A DNA stretch of 64,000 nucleotides from Acidimicrobiaceae bacterium (GCA_009842325.1 VYFQ01000002.1:154760-218759), one strand, 5' to 3'. Shown: positions 7,939 through 17,098, counted from the stretch's first letter. Program-made: numbers and translations. The notes: generated by a model from the letters alone, not told the origin.

Positions 7939-8603
7939 CCGGCCATCCAGGTGCCGCCGTCCATCACCAGCGAGGCGCCGGTCAGGCCACCGGCCGTTCG
8001 GCTGTCGGCCAGGGCATCGATCACGGCGGCGACCTCGGCCGCCGACGGCAGTCGGCCCAACGCGGCGTCGTGCAGAGCGGTGGCGTCGACCGCAGCCGCC
8101 GTGTGCTCCGGCGACAGGAACATCGACGGGTGCAGGGTCACGGCATGGGCCCGGATCCCGTCGGATCCCCAGCTGCGGGCCAGAGACCGGGCCAGGACCC
8201 GCAACCCTTCGGCCAGCGCCGACAGTGCCACCAGGTTGGCGGCGCCGGCCGCGCCCACCAGCGGCACGCAGACCACCATCGTGCCGCTGCGGGCGGCCAG
8301 ATGCCGGTGCGCGCCCCGGGCTACGCGGATGGCCGCCTCCAACGGGTCGTCGCAGGCCGCAGCCCAATCGTCGGTGGTCATCTCCCCGATAGGGGTCGGG
8401 ATCCGGCTCCGGTCGGGATAGAGGGCGTGAACCACAAGGTCGAGGCCGTCGACCGGGGTGCCGTCGTCGCGAACCAGGCCGTCCACGAAGCCGTCGTCGA
8501 CCTCAGCCGGCTCCGGCGCCTTCACCAGCACGTCACCCGACAGCTCGGTGGCCAGAGCAGCCGAAGGGTCGCCCCCGCCCACGACCAATACGTCGCGGCT
8601 CAT
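7935..8603 (-). CDS. SDR-family protein, degenerate partner
   Basis: 222 residues that keep the end of an SDR (LTGASLVMDGGTWMAG) and the Rossmann-like start VLVVGGGDPSAALATEL. The usual YxxxK is not obvious: the expected place reads LVALSALAEGLRVLARSLARSWG, where Tyr and Lys are replaced by Leu and Glu/Gly-type residues. It probably is a catalytically weak or structural partner of the adjacent SDR, whose ATG overlaps its stop. The start is the ATG at 8603 with GAGG upstream. A 47-base duplicated junction links it to the upstream ATPase gene. Confidence 0.7.
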   Translation of the reverse strand: MSRDVLVVGGGDPSAALATELSGDVLVKAPEPAEVDDGFVDGLVRDDGTPVDGLDLVVHALYPDRSRIPTPIGEMTTDDWAAACDDPLEAAIRVARGAHRHLAARSGTMVVCVPLVGAAGAANLVALSALAEGLRVLARSLARSWGSDGIRAHAVTLHPSMFLSPEHTAAAVDATALHDAALGRLPSAAEVAAVIDALADSRTAGGLTGASLVMDGGTWMAG

Positions 8604-8651
8604 GCCGGCGCCTCGCTCGCGTGAGTACGTGCTGGATCGTCGCGGCTCATG
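8591..8651 (-). repeat. duplicated stop/start junction with a 16-codon relay ORF
   Basis: The 14-mer CGTCGCGGCTCATG occurs at 8591-8604 and 8638-8651, 47 bases apart, with weaker similarity flanking it. On the minus strand the first-read copy holds the ATPase stop in an ATGA overlap (8650-8647). That ATG opens a 16-codon frame (MSRDDPARTHASEAPA) whose TGA overlaps the ATG of the SDR at 8603. The duplication thus kept an unbroken chain of overlapping stop and start codons. Confidence 0.7.
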
Positions 8652-11049
8652 CTGGTGCCGCTCGCCCGGCGTCGATCCGCCGTCGCAGCTCGACCGCGCC
8701 CCATGCACCCACGCCGCCGACGATGACTGCGCCCACTACGCACAGCCACGGGCCAAGCGGCGGTACGTCAAGCTCGAAGAACTCGCGCAGCATCGGCAGG
8801 GCCATGGCCGCGCCGTAGGAGGCGGCCATGGCGGCGGCCAGCCCCACCTTCCAGGGCCTCAGCGGCCGGCTGATCAGCAGCAGGATCACCAGGCCGATGG
8901 CCAGCAGCGTCATCGTGGCCGACGTTCGGGCCTCGTCCAGGCTCACGCCGTCGAGGCGGCGCACAGCCTCGTACAGCACGAACGTCACCACACCGGCCAC
9001 CGCCCCCGCCGGCAGCGAAAAGCGCAGCACCCGGCGCAGGAAGCCGGGCTTGACCAGGCGGTGGTTGGGCGCCAGGGCCAGGAAGAACCCGGGCACACCC
9101 ACCGAGAACGTGCCGATAAGGGTCAGATGGCGGGGCAGGAACGGAAACGGCGATCCGGACAGACCGATCAGCAGGGTCAGCAGCACCGCGTAGGCCGCCT
9201 TGGTGATGAACAGGTTGGCCACTCGCTCGATGTTGTTGATCACCCGGCGGCCCTCGGCCAGCACCCGGGGCAGCGTGGCGAAGCGGTTGTCGAGCAGCAC
9301 GAGCTGGGCCACGGCCCGGGCCGCCGAGGATCCGGTGCCCATGGCAATGCCCATGTCGGCGTCCTTGAGGGCGAGCACGTCGTTCACCCCGTCGCCGGTC
9401 ATGGCCACCGTGCGCCCCCGGGACTGCAGCGCGTGGACCATGGCCCGCTTCTGGTGCGGGTCGACTCGCCCGAACACCGTCGTGGACTCCAGGGTGTCGG
9501 CCAGCTCGCCGGGCTCGGCGGGAAGCCGGCGGGCGTCGACGGCCGGCGGGTGCGGCCGGCCCGGGACTGTGGCATCGTCGTCCAGGTCGCCGGTGATGCC
9601 GGCCCGGTGCGCCACCGCGGCCACCGTGGCCGGATGGTCGCCGGAGATGACCTTGAGGTCTACGCCCTGGTCGCGGAAGTAGGCGAAGATCTCCGCTGCG
9701 TCGGATCGCAGCGTGTCGCCGAGGCGCACCAGGCACAGCGGCTCGCGGTCGGTGGGCAGGGCCTCGTCGGACGGCTTCGGCGCGCCAGAGCGGGTCACCA
9801 CCAGCACCCGCTCGCCATCGGCAGAGGCGGCCGCGGCCCGGGCCCGGGCGTCGTCGCTGGCGTCGCCCGCTCCCAGCAGCACGTCGGGCGCGCCCAGGTG
9901 GAAGGTACCCCGGCCCTCGAAGCTGGCCGCGGCCCACTTGCGGGCCGACGAGAACGGCACGCTGCCGGTCAGCCTCCATCCGGGTGGCGGGTCGCCGACC
10001 GCGTCGACAATGGCGGCCAGGGTGGCGTTGGGTGCGGGGTCGGCCGAGGCCAGCGCGGCCAGCGCGCCGGTCGCCTCGGCCTCGCTGGCCGCCCCCAGCA
10101 GCTCCACCCGCTCGAAGGAGATGTCCCCGGTGGTGATCGTCCCCGTCTTGTCGAGACACAGGGTGTCGACCCGAGCCAGCAGCTCGACCGACGCCAGCTC
10201 CCGGGCCAGCGCCTTCCGGCGGGCCAGGGCGACCACGCCGGTGATGAAAGACAGGCTGGTGAGCAGCACCAAACCGTCGGGCACCATGGCCACTGCGGCG
10301 GCGACCGTGCCCCGCAGCGCCTCCTGCCAGCGGTCCTCGGTGGCCAGCAGCCTCCCCAGCAGCAGCACCGTGGCCAGCGGGATGATCCACGTCAGGCGGC
10401 GCAGGATCAAGTTGACGCCGCCCTTGAGCTCGCTGCCCGCCAGCTTGAACCGGCGGGCCTCCTCCGACAGGCGCGCCGCGTAGGAGTCGGCGCCGATGGC
10501 GGTGGCCCGGTACCAGCCCGCACCGGCGTTCACGAACGACCCCGACATCACGCCGTCGCCTGAGGCCTTGTCGACCGGGTCGCTCTCGCCGGTAAGCAGA
10601 GACTCGTCGATCTCGAGGCCCCGGGCGGCCACCACCTCGCCGTCCACCACCACCTGGTCGCCGGGCTGGAGTTCCAGGATCTCGTCGGCCACCACCTCGC
10701 TCGTGCCGACCTGCTGCGCGCGCCCGTCGCGGACCACCCGGGCCCGGGGTGCCGACAGCACCGCCAGCTTGTGCAGCGTGCGGCGGGCCTTGAGCTCCTG
10801 GGCGATCCCGATGACGCTGTTCGACACCACCACGCCGGCGAACAGGGCGTCGGCCGGGAAGCCGGCCACCATGATGAGCACGAACATCGAGCCGATGATG
10901 GCGTTGACCGGGGTGAGCACGTTGTTGCGGACGATCTGGCCCACGGTGCGCACCGGGGCGTCGGGCACATCGTTGGTGCGGCCCTCGCGGCGGCGCTGCT
11001 CGACCTCTTCGGTGGTGAGCCCCCGAGGCGCGGTGGCTACCTCAGGCAT
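8647..11049 (-). CDS. ctpE: cation-translocating P-type ATPase, CtpE-like
   Basis: 800 residues, matching mycobacterial CtpE (about 797), a P-type ATPase linked to calcium uptake. Seen in order: an N-terminal LTTEEVEQRRREGRTNDVP actuator start, the TGES actuator loop, LCLDKTGTIT with the phosphorylated Asp about residue 300, VISGDHPATV, MTGDGVNDVLALKDADMG (about 550-565), and a C-terminal bundle of membrane helices. No heavy-metal-binding N-terminal Cys domain or CPC motif is present, so a heavy-metal exporter is unlikely. Start ATG at 11049 is 8 bases after the PIG-L stop; longer starts would overlap that gene. Ion specificity is inferred from family resemblance only. Confidence 0.85.
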   Translation of the reverse strand: MPEVATAPRGLTTEEVEQRRREGRTNDVPDAPVRTVGQIVRNNVLTPVNAIIGSMFVLIMVAGFPADALFAGVVVSNSVIGIAQELKARRTLHKLAVLSAPRARVVRDGRAQQVGTSEVVADEILELQPGDQVVVDGEVVAARGLEIDESLLTGESDPVDKASGDGVMSGSFVNAGAGWYRATAIGADSYAARLSEEARRFKLAGSELKGGVNLILRRLTWIIPLATVLLLGRLLATEDRWQEALRGTVAAAVAMVPDGLVLLTSLSFITGVVALARRKALARELASVELLARVDTLCLDKTGTITTGDISFERVELLGAASEAEATGALAALASADPAPNATLAAIVDAVGDPPPGWRLTGSVPFSSARKWAAASFEGRGTFHLGAPDVLLGAGDASDDARARAAAASADGERVLVVTRSGAPKPSDEALPTDREPLCLVRLGDTLRSDAAEIFAYFRDQGVDLKVISGDHPATVAAVAHRAGITGDLDDDATVPGRPHPPAVDARRLPAEPGELADTLESTTVFGRVDPHQKRAMVHALQSRGRTVAMTGDGVNDVLALKDADMGIAMGTGSSAARAVAQLVLLDNRFATLPRVLAEGRRVINNIERVANLFITKAAYAVLLTLLIGLSGSPFPFLPRHLTLIGTFSVGVPGFFLALAPNHRLVKPGFLRRVLRFSLPAGAVAGVVTFVLYEAVRRLDGVSLDEARTSATMTLLAIGLVILLLISRPLRPWKVGLAAAMAASYGAAMALPMLREFFELDVPPLGPWLCVVGAVIVGGVGAWGAVELRRRIDAGRAAPA

Positions 11050-11057
11050 GTCTGGGG

Positions 11058-11789
11058 TCACACCCGCTCGACGCGCTTGAAGGCTTCGCCGTAGGGCAGG
11101 CCGGCTCTGCGACCGGCGTCGCGGCACTTCTCGACGACGCGGGCCCGGAACGCGGCCATGCCGGTGCCGTCGTCGTCAGATCTGATGCCGTGGGTGCTCA
11201 CGAACTGGCTCTCGTGGGCCAGCAGGGCCTGCACCTTGGCCTCGATATTGGCCGGGGCCACCTGTTCGACATGATCGGGAGCCTCGCACTCGAACAGCAG
11301 CAGCTCGACGGGCCGGTGGTGGGGAACGCCGTGCTCGGGGAAGAAGTGCGGGTCGCGGGCGGCCACTAGCGCGTCCATGCACAGGAACCCGGCAGCCCGG
11401 TGGTCGGGGTGGAGGCGCCAGCGCTTGAACGGGTCGTGGCCCAGCACCACGTCGGGGCGCAGCTCCCGGATGACCTTGGCCATCCGGCTGCGCAGGGCCA
11501 TGGTCACCTCCAGCTCGCCGTCCACCTCCCCCAGGAAGCGCACCTCGCCGAGGGCGCCGAGCCGGCGGCCCGCCTCGGACTGCTCCCGTTGGCGGCGGGC
11601 CACCAGGGCCGCGATGTCGGCGCCGGCGTCCCAGGTGCCCTTCGAGCCGTCGGTGCACACCAGCAGGCTGGCCTCGCAACCGGCCCCGGCCCACTTGGCC
11701 AGCGTCGCCCCGCAGCCGAACTCGATGTCGTCGGGGTGGGCCCCGATGGCGAGCGCCCGTGCGGGCACGGCCACGTCGACGGTGGTCAC
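11058..11789 (-). CDS. PIG-L family deacetylase
   Basis: 243 residues with the zinc motif AIGAHPDDIEFGCGATLAK near the N-terminus (His-Pro-Asp-Asp) and the second site LHPDHRAAG. The family includes MshB and mycothiol-conjugate amidase, and N-acetyl sugar deacetylases. The enzyme probably removes an acetyl or acyl group from an amino sugar or related amide in the cytoplasm. The start is the GTG at 11789 that overlaps the CofC stop (GTGA). The substrate is not evident; it is shorter than typical MshB (about 300). Confidence 0.87.
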   Translation of the reverse strand: MTTVDVAVPARALAIGAHPDDIEFGCGATLAKWAGAGCEASLLVCTDGSKGTWDAGADIAALVARRQREQSEAGRRLGALGEVRFLGEVDGELEVTMALRSRMAKVIRELRPDVVLGHDPFKRWRLHPDHRAAGFLCMDALVAARDPHFFPEHGVPHHRPVELLLFECEAPDHVEQVAPANIEAKVQALLAHESQFVSTHGIRSDDDGTGMAAFRARVVEKCRDAGRRAGLPYGEAFKRVERV

Positions 11790-12430
11790 GGGCTCACCGC
11801 CAACGAGTCGACCCCCAGAGCCAGCCGGTCCTGTGCGGGCAGCGCCAGCAGATCCTCAGGGTGATCGATGTCGGAGGCCAGGGCATCGTCCTGAACCACC
11901 GTCACTGCCAGCTGAAGCCGCTCGGCTTCGGCCACATGGCGGGCGAACGAGCCCGGCCCGTAGGCGAAGCGGAACGCGCAGCCGGTGGGGACGCACACCA
12001 CGTTGGAGCCGTCGCGGCGTCGATCCGGCACGATCACCAGCCCCGGGCCCACCGCCGGCCGCAGCGTCCGAGCCAGCGCCAGATCGGCGTGGGCCACCAC
12101 CGCCCGCTCCACTCCGGCCGCGGCCAGGCGGTCCACGGCCACCGCTACCGCGATGTTCAGGCCCGGTCGGCCCACCGCCACGACATCCGCCCCCAGGTCG
12201 GCGGCCCAGGCCGCCACCTCGGCGTCGTCGGTGGCCACATGGACCGGCAGGCCGCCGGCCGCGGCCACCACCCGGCCCGCCATCAGGCTCATCAGGTCGC
12301 GGCAGCCGGAGCGGCCGAGAACGTGCTCAAGCCGCGACAGGGCTCCATCGAAGGAGCGGATCGGCACGACCACCGCCGTGGCGGGCTCTTCAGACACTGG
12401 CGGCGATGCCACTGGGCGCCTCCGGGGCAT
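11786..12430 (-). CDS. cofC: 2-phospho-L-lactate/phosphoenolpyruvate guanylyltransferase (CofC/FbiD)
   Basis: 214 residues of the small nucleotidyltransferase fold: an N-terminal AVVVPIRSFDGALSRL (the GTP-binding loop with Lys/Arg variation), ATDDAEVAAWA, GLNIAVAVAV, VVAHADLAL and LVIVPDRRRDGSNVV followed by FRFAYGPGSF. These are hallmarks of CofC/FbiD, which makes the GDP- or GTP-activated lactyl/PEP precursor of coenzyme F420. It agrees with the LLM oxidoreductases nearby. The ATG at 12430 is chosen; it is divergent from gpsA with about 37 bases between. The stop overlaps the GTG of the PIG-L gene. Confidence 0.85.
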   Translation of the reverse strand: MPRRRPVASPPVSEEPATAVVVPIRSFDGALSRLEHVLGRSGCRDLMSLMAGRVVAAAGGLPVHVATDDAEVAAWAADLGADVVAVGRPGLNIAVAVAVDRLAAAGVERAVVAHADLALARTLRPAVGPGLVIVPDRRRDGSNVVCVPTGCAFRFAYGPGSFARHVAEAERLQLAVTVVQDDALASDIDHPEDLLALPAQDRLALGVDSLAVSP

Positions 12431-12454
12431 TCCGTTCGAGGGCTGGAGCGAGTC

Positions 12455-12460
12455 TAGGGT
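12455..12460 (+). promoter_or_regulatory. -10 hexamer TAGGGT of a leaderless-type promoter (gpsA)
   Basis: TAGGGT followed by 7 bases and the GTG at 12468; no Shine-Dalgarno sequence. Located in the narrow space between divergent cofC and gpsA. Confidence 0.5.
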
Positions 12461-12467
12461 TGCGGCT

Positions 12468-13472
12468 GTGAACCTTCGGGTCGGGGTGATCGGTGCAGGC
12501 TCGTGGGGGACCACCGTCGCCCACATCTGCGCCCACAATGCCTCCACGGTGCTCTACGCCCGCGATCCCGCGATCGCAGGCGCGCTCAACTCGACCGGCG
12601 AGAACCCCCGCTACCTGCCCGGCCGGGCGCTGCATCCCGAACTGCGGGCCACCGCGGACATCGGCGAGGCAGCCGGCGGCGCAGACGCGGTCGTTATGGC
12701 CGTGCCCTCCCACGGGTTCCGCGACACCTTGCGGTTGCTGCCCGCGCATGTGGGCGACGGCACGCCGGTGGTGTCGCTCACCAAGGGCCTGGAGGGCCGC
12801 ACCCGCAGGCGGATGACCGAGGTGATAGAGGACGAGTTGCCCGGGCGTCCGGCCGGGGTGTTGACCGGGCCGAACCTGGCCAAGGAGATCCTCGCCGGGC
12901 GAGCCGCGGCGGCGGTGCTGGCCATGGCGCCCGCCGACGCCCCGCTGGCCGAGCGGCTGCGGGACGTGTTCTGCGCCGGCGACTTCCGCGTGTACACCAA
13001 CACCGACGTTGTGGGGGCCGAGATCGCGGGCGCCACCAAGAACGTGATCGCTCTGGCCGCCGGCATATCCGACGGCCTCGGAGCCGGCGACAACACCCGG
13101 GCCGCGCTCATCACCCGGGGCCTGGCCGAGGTGACTCGCCTGGGAGTGGCCCTCGGCGGCGACCCGGCCACGTTCGCGGGCCTGGCCGGGATCGGCGACA
13201 TCGTGGCCACCTGCGTCAGCCCTCAGAGCCGCAACCGCCATGTGGGCGAGCGGCTGGGCCGGGGCGAGGCGATCACCGAGATCGTGGCGTCCATGGACCA
13301 GGTGGCCGAGGGCGTCAAGTCCACGCCGGTCGTGGCCGCGCTGGCCCGCTCGCGGGGTGTGGACATGCCGATCACCGAGGAGGTGCGGGCCGTGATCGAG
13401 GACGGCCGTCCCGCCGCCGCGGCCTACCGGGCGCTGCTCGACCGGCCCCCCACCAGCGAAACCCGCCGGTAG
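12468..13472 (+). CDS. gpsA: NAD(P)-dependent glycerol-3-phosphate dehydrogenase
   Basis: 334 residues with VGVIGAGSWGTTVAHI dinucleotide loop, VVSLTKGLEG, LTGPNLAKEI and EIAGATKNVIALAAGISDGLGAGDNT with the catalytic Lys, then LAGIGDIVATCVS and RNRHVGERLG. All are the family signatures. It interconverts dihydroxyacetone phosphate and sn-glycerol 3-phosphate for phospholipid synthesis in the cytoplasm. The GTG at 12468 is preceded by TAGGGT at leaderless spacing. Eleven bases separate it from an unknown gene downstream. Confidence 0.95.
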   Translation: MNLRVGVIGAGSWGTTVAHICAHNASTVLYARDPAIAGALNSTGENPRYLPGRALHPELRATADIGEAAGGADAVVMAVPSHGFRDTLRLLPAHVGDGTPVVSLTKGLEGRTRRRMTEVIEDELPGRPAGVLTGPNLAKEILAGRAAAAVLAMAPADAPLAERLRDVFCAGDFRVYTNTDVVGAEIAGATKNVIALAAGISDGLGAGDNTRAALITRGLAEVTRLGVALGGDPATFAGLAGIGDIVATCVSPQSRNRHVGERLGRGEAITEIVASMDQVAEGVKSTPVVAALARSRGVDMPITEEVRAVIEDGRPAAAAYRALLDRPPTSETRR

Positions 13473-13483
13473 AGGCCGAGCGG

Positions 13484-14971
13484 GTGGGTTCACGAATCCG
13501 GCCCATACGGGCGAGGCCGTGGCCCGAGCGTCCGGCTGGAGAGCTCGTGGGCGACCTCGAAGGACCCGTCGCCGCCGTGGGCGCCGACGGCACTGTCGAG
13601 CCCTTGGGATCACCGTGGCGAGTGGGCTGGGCCGTCGGAGCTGAGGACCGCTGGCACGTTGCGGCCGAGGAGGCCGCCGTCCGCACCCGCCTGGTCGACG
13701 ACATGCCGGTCGTGGCCACGGCCATGAAGGTTCCCGGCGGCGATGTGGTGCTGAGAGCCGCCGCGGGGCTCACCGCGGGGGGTCGGTCGGTCGTGCTGGA
13801 GTTCACCAACGCGTCACCGGTTCCCGTGAGCCTGGCCGTAGGTGTGACCGGCTCGATCCATTCCGCCGCCGCCAAGGGATCCTGCCTCCTGGCCGATGGC
13901 CGGGTCGCAGTGGATCTGGGCTGTGCACCCGGAGGGACGGTGGCCGTCGACAACGGCGAGACATGGCCGGCCATTCGGGCTGAGCCGCCCAGGCGCGATT
14001 GCGAAGCCCGAAGCCGCGCAGGGCTGGCTTCGGCTGCGGCCGTAGTCCCGTTGGTCCCTGGGGCGCCGCTGCGGACCACCGTCCCCATTGACGGTGGAGC
14101 CGTGGCGGGCAGCTCGCCGGAGGAGATAGCGGCAGGTTGGCGGGTCGTGGTGGAGCGGGCCGCCTCGCTTGATCTTCCCGATGAGGCCGCGGTCCGGACA
14201 TGGCGGCGTGGGATCGCAGCGTCGGTCTTGGGTGCGGGTAGTGCGGAGCCGCTGGCTGCGGCTCGGGCCGCAGCCGTGCTCGACCGGGTGGGCCTGCCCG
14301 ACGAGGCCGACCGGGCCAGGGAGGTGCTGGTCGGAGCGGCCGGCCGGTCGCGCCTGCCGCCGCCGGCGGCAGCGGCCGCGCTGCGGGCTCTGGCGTCCCG
14401 CCGGCTGCGAGCTGGCCGGGTCTCTCCGCTCGCGGACTGGGCGGGTCCACTGGCTGAGGCTGCGGCCGCGGGCGGCTGCCTCGACCCGATCACGCTGGAG
14501 CAGGTGGCCGCCGCCCTGGAGACAGAGGAACCCTCCGCCGCCCGTGACGCTCGCCGCCTGCTGGCCACCACAACATCGACCGCTTCCATGTCACCGGCGG
14601 CTTCGAGCGCCGACGGCCTCGCCAAGGCGGTGCGGAACAGCCTCGCCTTCGGCGGTGACGGCGTCGCCGGAGTCGAGGCCCTGCTGGACTGCTTGGTCAC
14701 CGAATCCGCCGATCGCCTCGTGGTGCTGCCGGCACCGTCCGAGGCATGGAACCGAGCCCCGGTCGACGCCCGCTCGCTCGTGACCCGTCACGGCGTGCTG
14801 TCGTTCTCGGTTCGCTGGCACGGTTCCCGGCCGGCGCTGCTGTGGGAGCTACCGACTGTCAAGGGTCAGGATTCCTCTGGGACGACGGTGTGCTGCGGGC
14901 TCGACCAATCGTGGCGGTCCGAAGCCAGGGCCGGCGAGGCTCTGCTGGAGCCGGGGACGATCGGCGCGTAG
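13484..14971 (+). CDS. conserved hypothetical protein, beta-sandwich plus helical domain
   Basis: I do not recognise a family with confidence. From the GTG at 13484 the product has 495 residues; a GTG at 13547 would begin at the more structured part (GDLEGPVAAVGADG). The N-terminal half is strand-rich (PVVATAMKVPGGDVVLR, VLEFTNASPVPVSLAVGVTGSI) and resembles the beta domain in front of glycosidase-like helical domains. The C-terminal half is Ala/Arg-rich helical and ends in another strand-rich segment FSVRWHGSRPALLWELP. No catalytic motif, signal peptide or membrane helix stands out. It is cotranscribed with gpsA, 11 bases after it. Confidence 0.6.
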   Translation: MGSRIRPIRARPWPERPAGELVGDLEGPVAAVGADGTVEPLGSPWRVGWAVGAEDRWHVAAEEAAVRTRLVDDMPVVATAMKVPGGDVVLRAAAGLTAGGRSVVLEFTNASPVPVSLAVGVTGSIHSAAAKGSCLLADGRVAVDLGCAPGGTVAVDNGETWPAIRAEPPRRDCEARSRAGLASAAAVVPLVPGAPLRTTVPIDGGAVAGSSPEEIAAGWRVVVERAASLDLPDEAAVRTWRRGIAASVLGAGSAEPLAAARAAAVLDRVGLPDEADRAREVLVGAAGRSRLPPPAAAAALRALASRRLRAGRVSPLADWAGPLAEAAAAGGCLDPITLEQVAAALETEEPSAARDARRLLATTTSTASMSPAASSADGLAKAVRNSLAFGGDGVAGVEALLDCLVTESADRLVVLPAPSEAWNRAPVDARSLVTRHGVLSFSVRWHGSRPALLWELPTVKGQDSSGTTVCCGLDQSWRSEARAGEALLEPGTIGA

Positions 14972-15031
14972 ACGAACTGGCGGGAGGCAGCGGCGTTGGT
15001 GGCGGAGAGCGGCGTGTGTCACACTGCACCC

Positions 15032-15235
15032 ATGGAATCGCACGCCCTGCCCGCAGCCGTACCAGCCCTTCCCGACGTCGATGTTCCGGTGTGGGCCTGG
15101 GCGCTCGTCGCGCTCGCCGTGGTGGTCTCCTACTTCGTCATGCTCGAGAACGGCGTCGTGCTCAGCCAGGTCGCCGAGACCCTCCACGAATTCTTCCACG
15201 ACGGCCGTCACTTCGCTGGCGTGCCCTGCCACTGA
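15032..15235 (+). CDS. cbtB: cobalt transporter subunit CbtB
   Basis: 67 residues with one membrane helix (VWAWALVALAVVVSYFVML) and the CbtB C-terminal signature LHEFFHDGRHFAGVPCH, whose His and Cys residues probably bind metal. CbtB works with the multi-helix CbtA in cobalt uptake. CACACT six bases before the ATG at 15032 is a poor -10. No cobalamin riboswitch fits in the 60 bases upstream. CbtA follows 16 bases later. Confidence 0.85.
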   Translation: MESHALPAAVPALPDVDVPVWAWALVALAVVVSYFVMLENGVVLSQVAETLHEFFHDGRHFAGVPCH

Positions 15236-15251
15236 GCGCTCCACCGGCCAC

Positions 15252-15956
15252 ATGAAGCGGATCCTGGGGATCGGCTGCCTGGCCGGTCTGGCCGCGGGCG
15301 CCGCAGCGGCCCTGTTCGCGGCGACCGCCGGCCGGGGGCCGATACGCGACGCCATCGCCCTGGAGGACAGCATCAGTCACGCCACCAGCGGCGCCCACCA
15401 CGAGGACCTCTTCAGCCGGGGAGTGCAGGAGATCGGCGGCGCGGTAGGGCTGGTCGCCTTCGGGCTGGCTCTGGGCGTCATCTTCTCCGTCGTGCTCGCC
15501 GCGGTGGGGCCCCGGCTGGCCGCGTTCACGCCACTGGCGGCCTCGTTGCGGCTCGGGCTCTTCGGGTTCGTGGCCGTGGTCCTGGTGCCCTTCCTGAAGT
15601 ATCCCGCCAACCCGCCGGCCGTCGGCGACCCCGACACCGTCAACGAGCGCACCGTCTTGTACTTCGCCGTGTTGGGCCTCTCGATCCTGCTCACCTGGGC
15701 CGTGTGGCGGTTCCATCTAGGGGTCTCCCTGGCTCCGGTGGCCAAGGCGTGGGCGACGGCCGCGCTCTACGGCGTGGGTCTCGCCGTGATCTTCCTGGCC
15801 CTGCCCGGGAACCCCGATTCCATTGACGCGCCTGCCGACCTCGTGTGGCGGTTCCGCCTGGCCTCGCTGGGAGGCCTGGCCGCGGCCTGGGCGACGCTGG
15901 CCCTGGTTACCGGCACGCTGTTCTCGAGATCCGCCTCCTCTCAAGCTTCGGCGTAG
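15252..15956 (+). CDS. cbtA: cobalt transporter subunit CbtA
   Basis: 234 residues with about five to six hydrophobic segments (residues 5-25, 60-85, 100-118, 145-160, 175-195, 210-228). The His/Glu-rich loop HATSGAHHEDLFSRGVQEIGG (read as its metal-type residues HHED) is characteristic of CbtA. It probably imports cobalt together with CbtB. Cobalt-type nitrile hydratase lies about 11 kb downstream, so supply of its metal is a reasonable but unproved role; B12 synthesis is the other use. Its 3' end overlaps the convergent glycosyltransferase by 16 bases. Confidence 0.83.
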   Translation: MKRILGIGCLAGLAAGAAAALFAATAGRGPIRDAIALEDSISHATSGAHHEDLFSRGVQEIGGAVGLVAFGLALGVIFSVVLAAVGPRLAAFTPLAASLRLGLFGFVAVVLVPFLKYPANPPAVGDPDTVNERTVLYFAVLGLSILLTWAVWRFHLGVSLAPVAKAWATAALYGVGLAVIFLALPGNPDSIDAPADLVWRFRLASLGGLAAAWATLALVTGTLFSRSASSQASA

Positions 15957-17098
15957 ATCTCTATGTGGCGTCGGGCGGTGCTGGTCCACGAGTAGCGGTC
16001 CGCCGTGACGGCTCCAGCCGACCGCAGGCGGCGCACCAGTTCCCGGTCGTCTCGCACCCGGGCCATGCCGGCCGCCAGCGAGGCAGGGTCGGCCGCCCCG
16101 GTCAACACCGCGTCGACATCATGGGTCAGGAACTCCCGGAAGACCTCGATGTCGGAGGCGACCACCGGCAGCCCGGCGGCCAGAGCCTCCAGCACGACCA
16201 GGCCCCAGCCCTCGCTGATCGACGGGAACACGAAGCTGTCGGCCGCACCGAACCAGCCGGGCAGTTCCCCGTCGGGCACCGTGCCCACCAGCACCACATC
16301 GTCTCCCAGACGCAAGCCGTGGGAGCCCAGCGACCCCAGCACCTCGTCCCGGTAGGCCTGATAGTCCTGGAAGGAGTGGCCGCCCACCACGGCCAGCATC
16401 GGGCGCGGGCCCGGCATGGCCTTCAGCAGGCCCAGCGCCTCGACCAGATAGCGCGAGCCCTTGCGGGGCTCGATGCCTCCCACCGTCAGGTACACGTGGC
16501 GTTCGCCGGCGTTGATCCTTGACCGCAGCGCGTCGCGCTCCTCCGCAGATCGAGCCGCGCCCGCGAAGCGCTCGACCCGCACACCGTTGGTGACCACGGC
16601 CGCCTTCACGCCGTAATCGTCCAGCAGGCGCCGCCTCCACGGCTCGCTTACCACCAGCACCCGGTCCGGCTCGGTGATGGCCGCGTCCTGGCACTCGATC
16701 AGCGCCCGGGTGGTGAAGTCGTCTATGTGGTGGACCGTGCGGAACAGCCGGAACCGGGCTCCCCGGTCGCGAACCCGGGCCGCGGCTCGGGCCGAGATGC
16801 AGTCTTGGGTGTGCACGATGTCGAAACGGTCCGCGAGGTCGGCGCCAAGGCCCGATTCGAGAGCATCGATGTGGGAGAACACCCGCTCGGTCAGGGTGCC
16901 CGCCCGGGTCGGCGCCTCGACGATGTGCACCGGCACTGAAGTGGGCCGGAAGAACCCCTCAGCCGGGTCGCCCAAGGCGACCAGCGTCACGTCGACACCC
17001 TCCGCGGCCAGAGCCTCGGCCAGCTCCACGCTGTGCACCGCCCCGCCCCGGGGCCTCACCGAGTAGGTGGCAATGGCGACACGCGCCGTCAGGGTCAC
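15941..17098 (-). CDS. GT4 glycosyltransferase, MSMEG_0565 type (Nit1C-associated)
   Basis: 385 residues with the N-terminal sequence VAIATYSVRPRGGAVHSVELAEAL, typical of the MSMEG_0565 family that travels with the Nit1C gene cluster. The GT-B C-terminal half carries TVGGIEPRKGSRYLVEA and FVFPSISEGWGLVVLEALA (the EX7E donor site), consistent with a retaining nucleotide-sugar transferase. The acceptor is unknown. The GTG at 17098 overlaps the FdrA stop (GTGA), so it is translated together with fdrA. That coupling joins a Nit1C component to the carbamoyl-transfer genes. Confidence 0.82.
   Translation of the reverse strand: MTLTARVAIATYSVRPRGGAVHSVELAEALAAEGVDVTLVALGDPAEGFFRPTSVPVHIVEAPTRAGTLTERVFSHIDALESGLGADLADRFDIVHTQDCISARAAARVRDRGARFRLFRTVHHIDDFTTRALIECQDAAITEPDRVLVVSEPWRRRLLDDYGVKAAVVTNGVRVERFAGAARSAEERDALRSRINAGERHVYLTVGGIEPRKGSRYLVEALGLLKAMPGPRPMLAVVGGHSFQDYQAYRDEVLGSLGSHGLRLGDDVVLVGTVPDGELPGWFGAADSFVFPSISEGWGLVVLEALAAGLPVVASDIEVFREFLTHDVDAVLTGAADPASLAAGMARVRDDRELVRRLRSAGAVTADRYSWTSTARRHIEIYAEA

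Noticed and set aside
14972..15031. Cobalamin riboswitch before cbtB
   Set aside because: The space is only about 60 bases and no B12-box-like sequence is seen.
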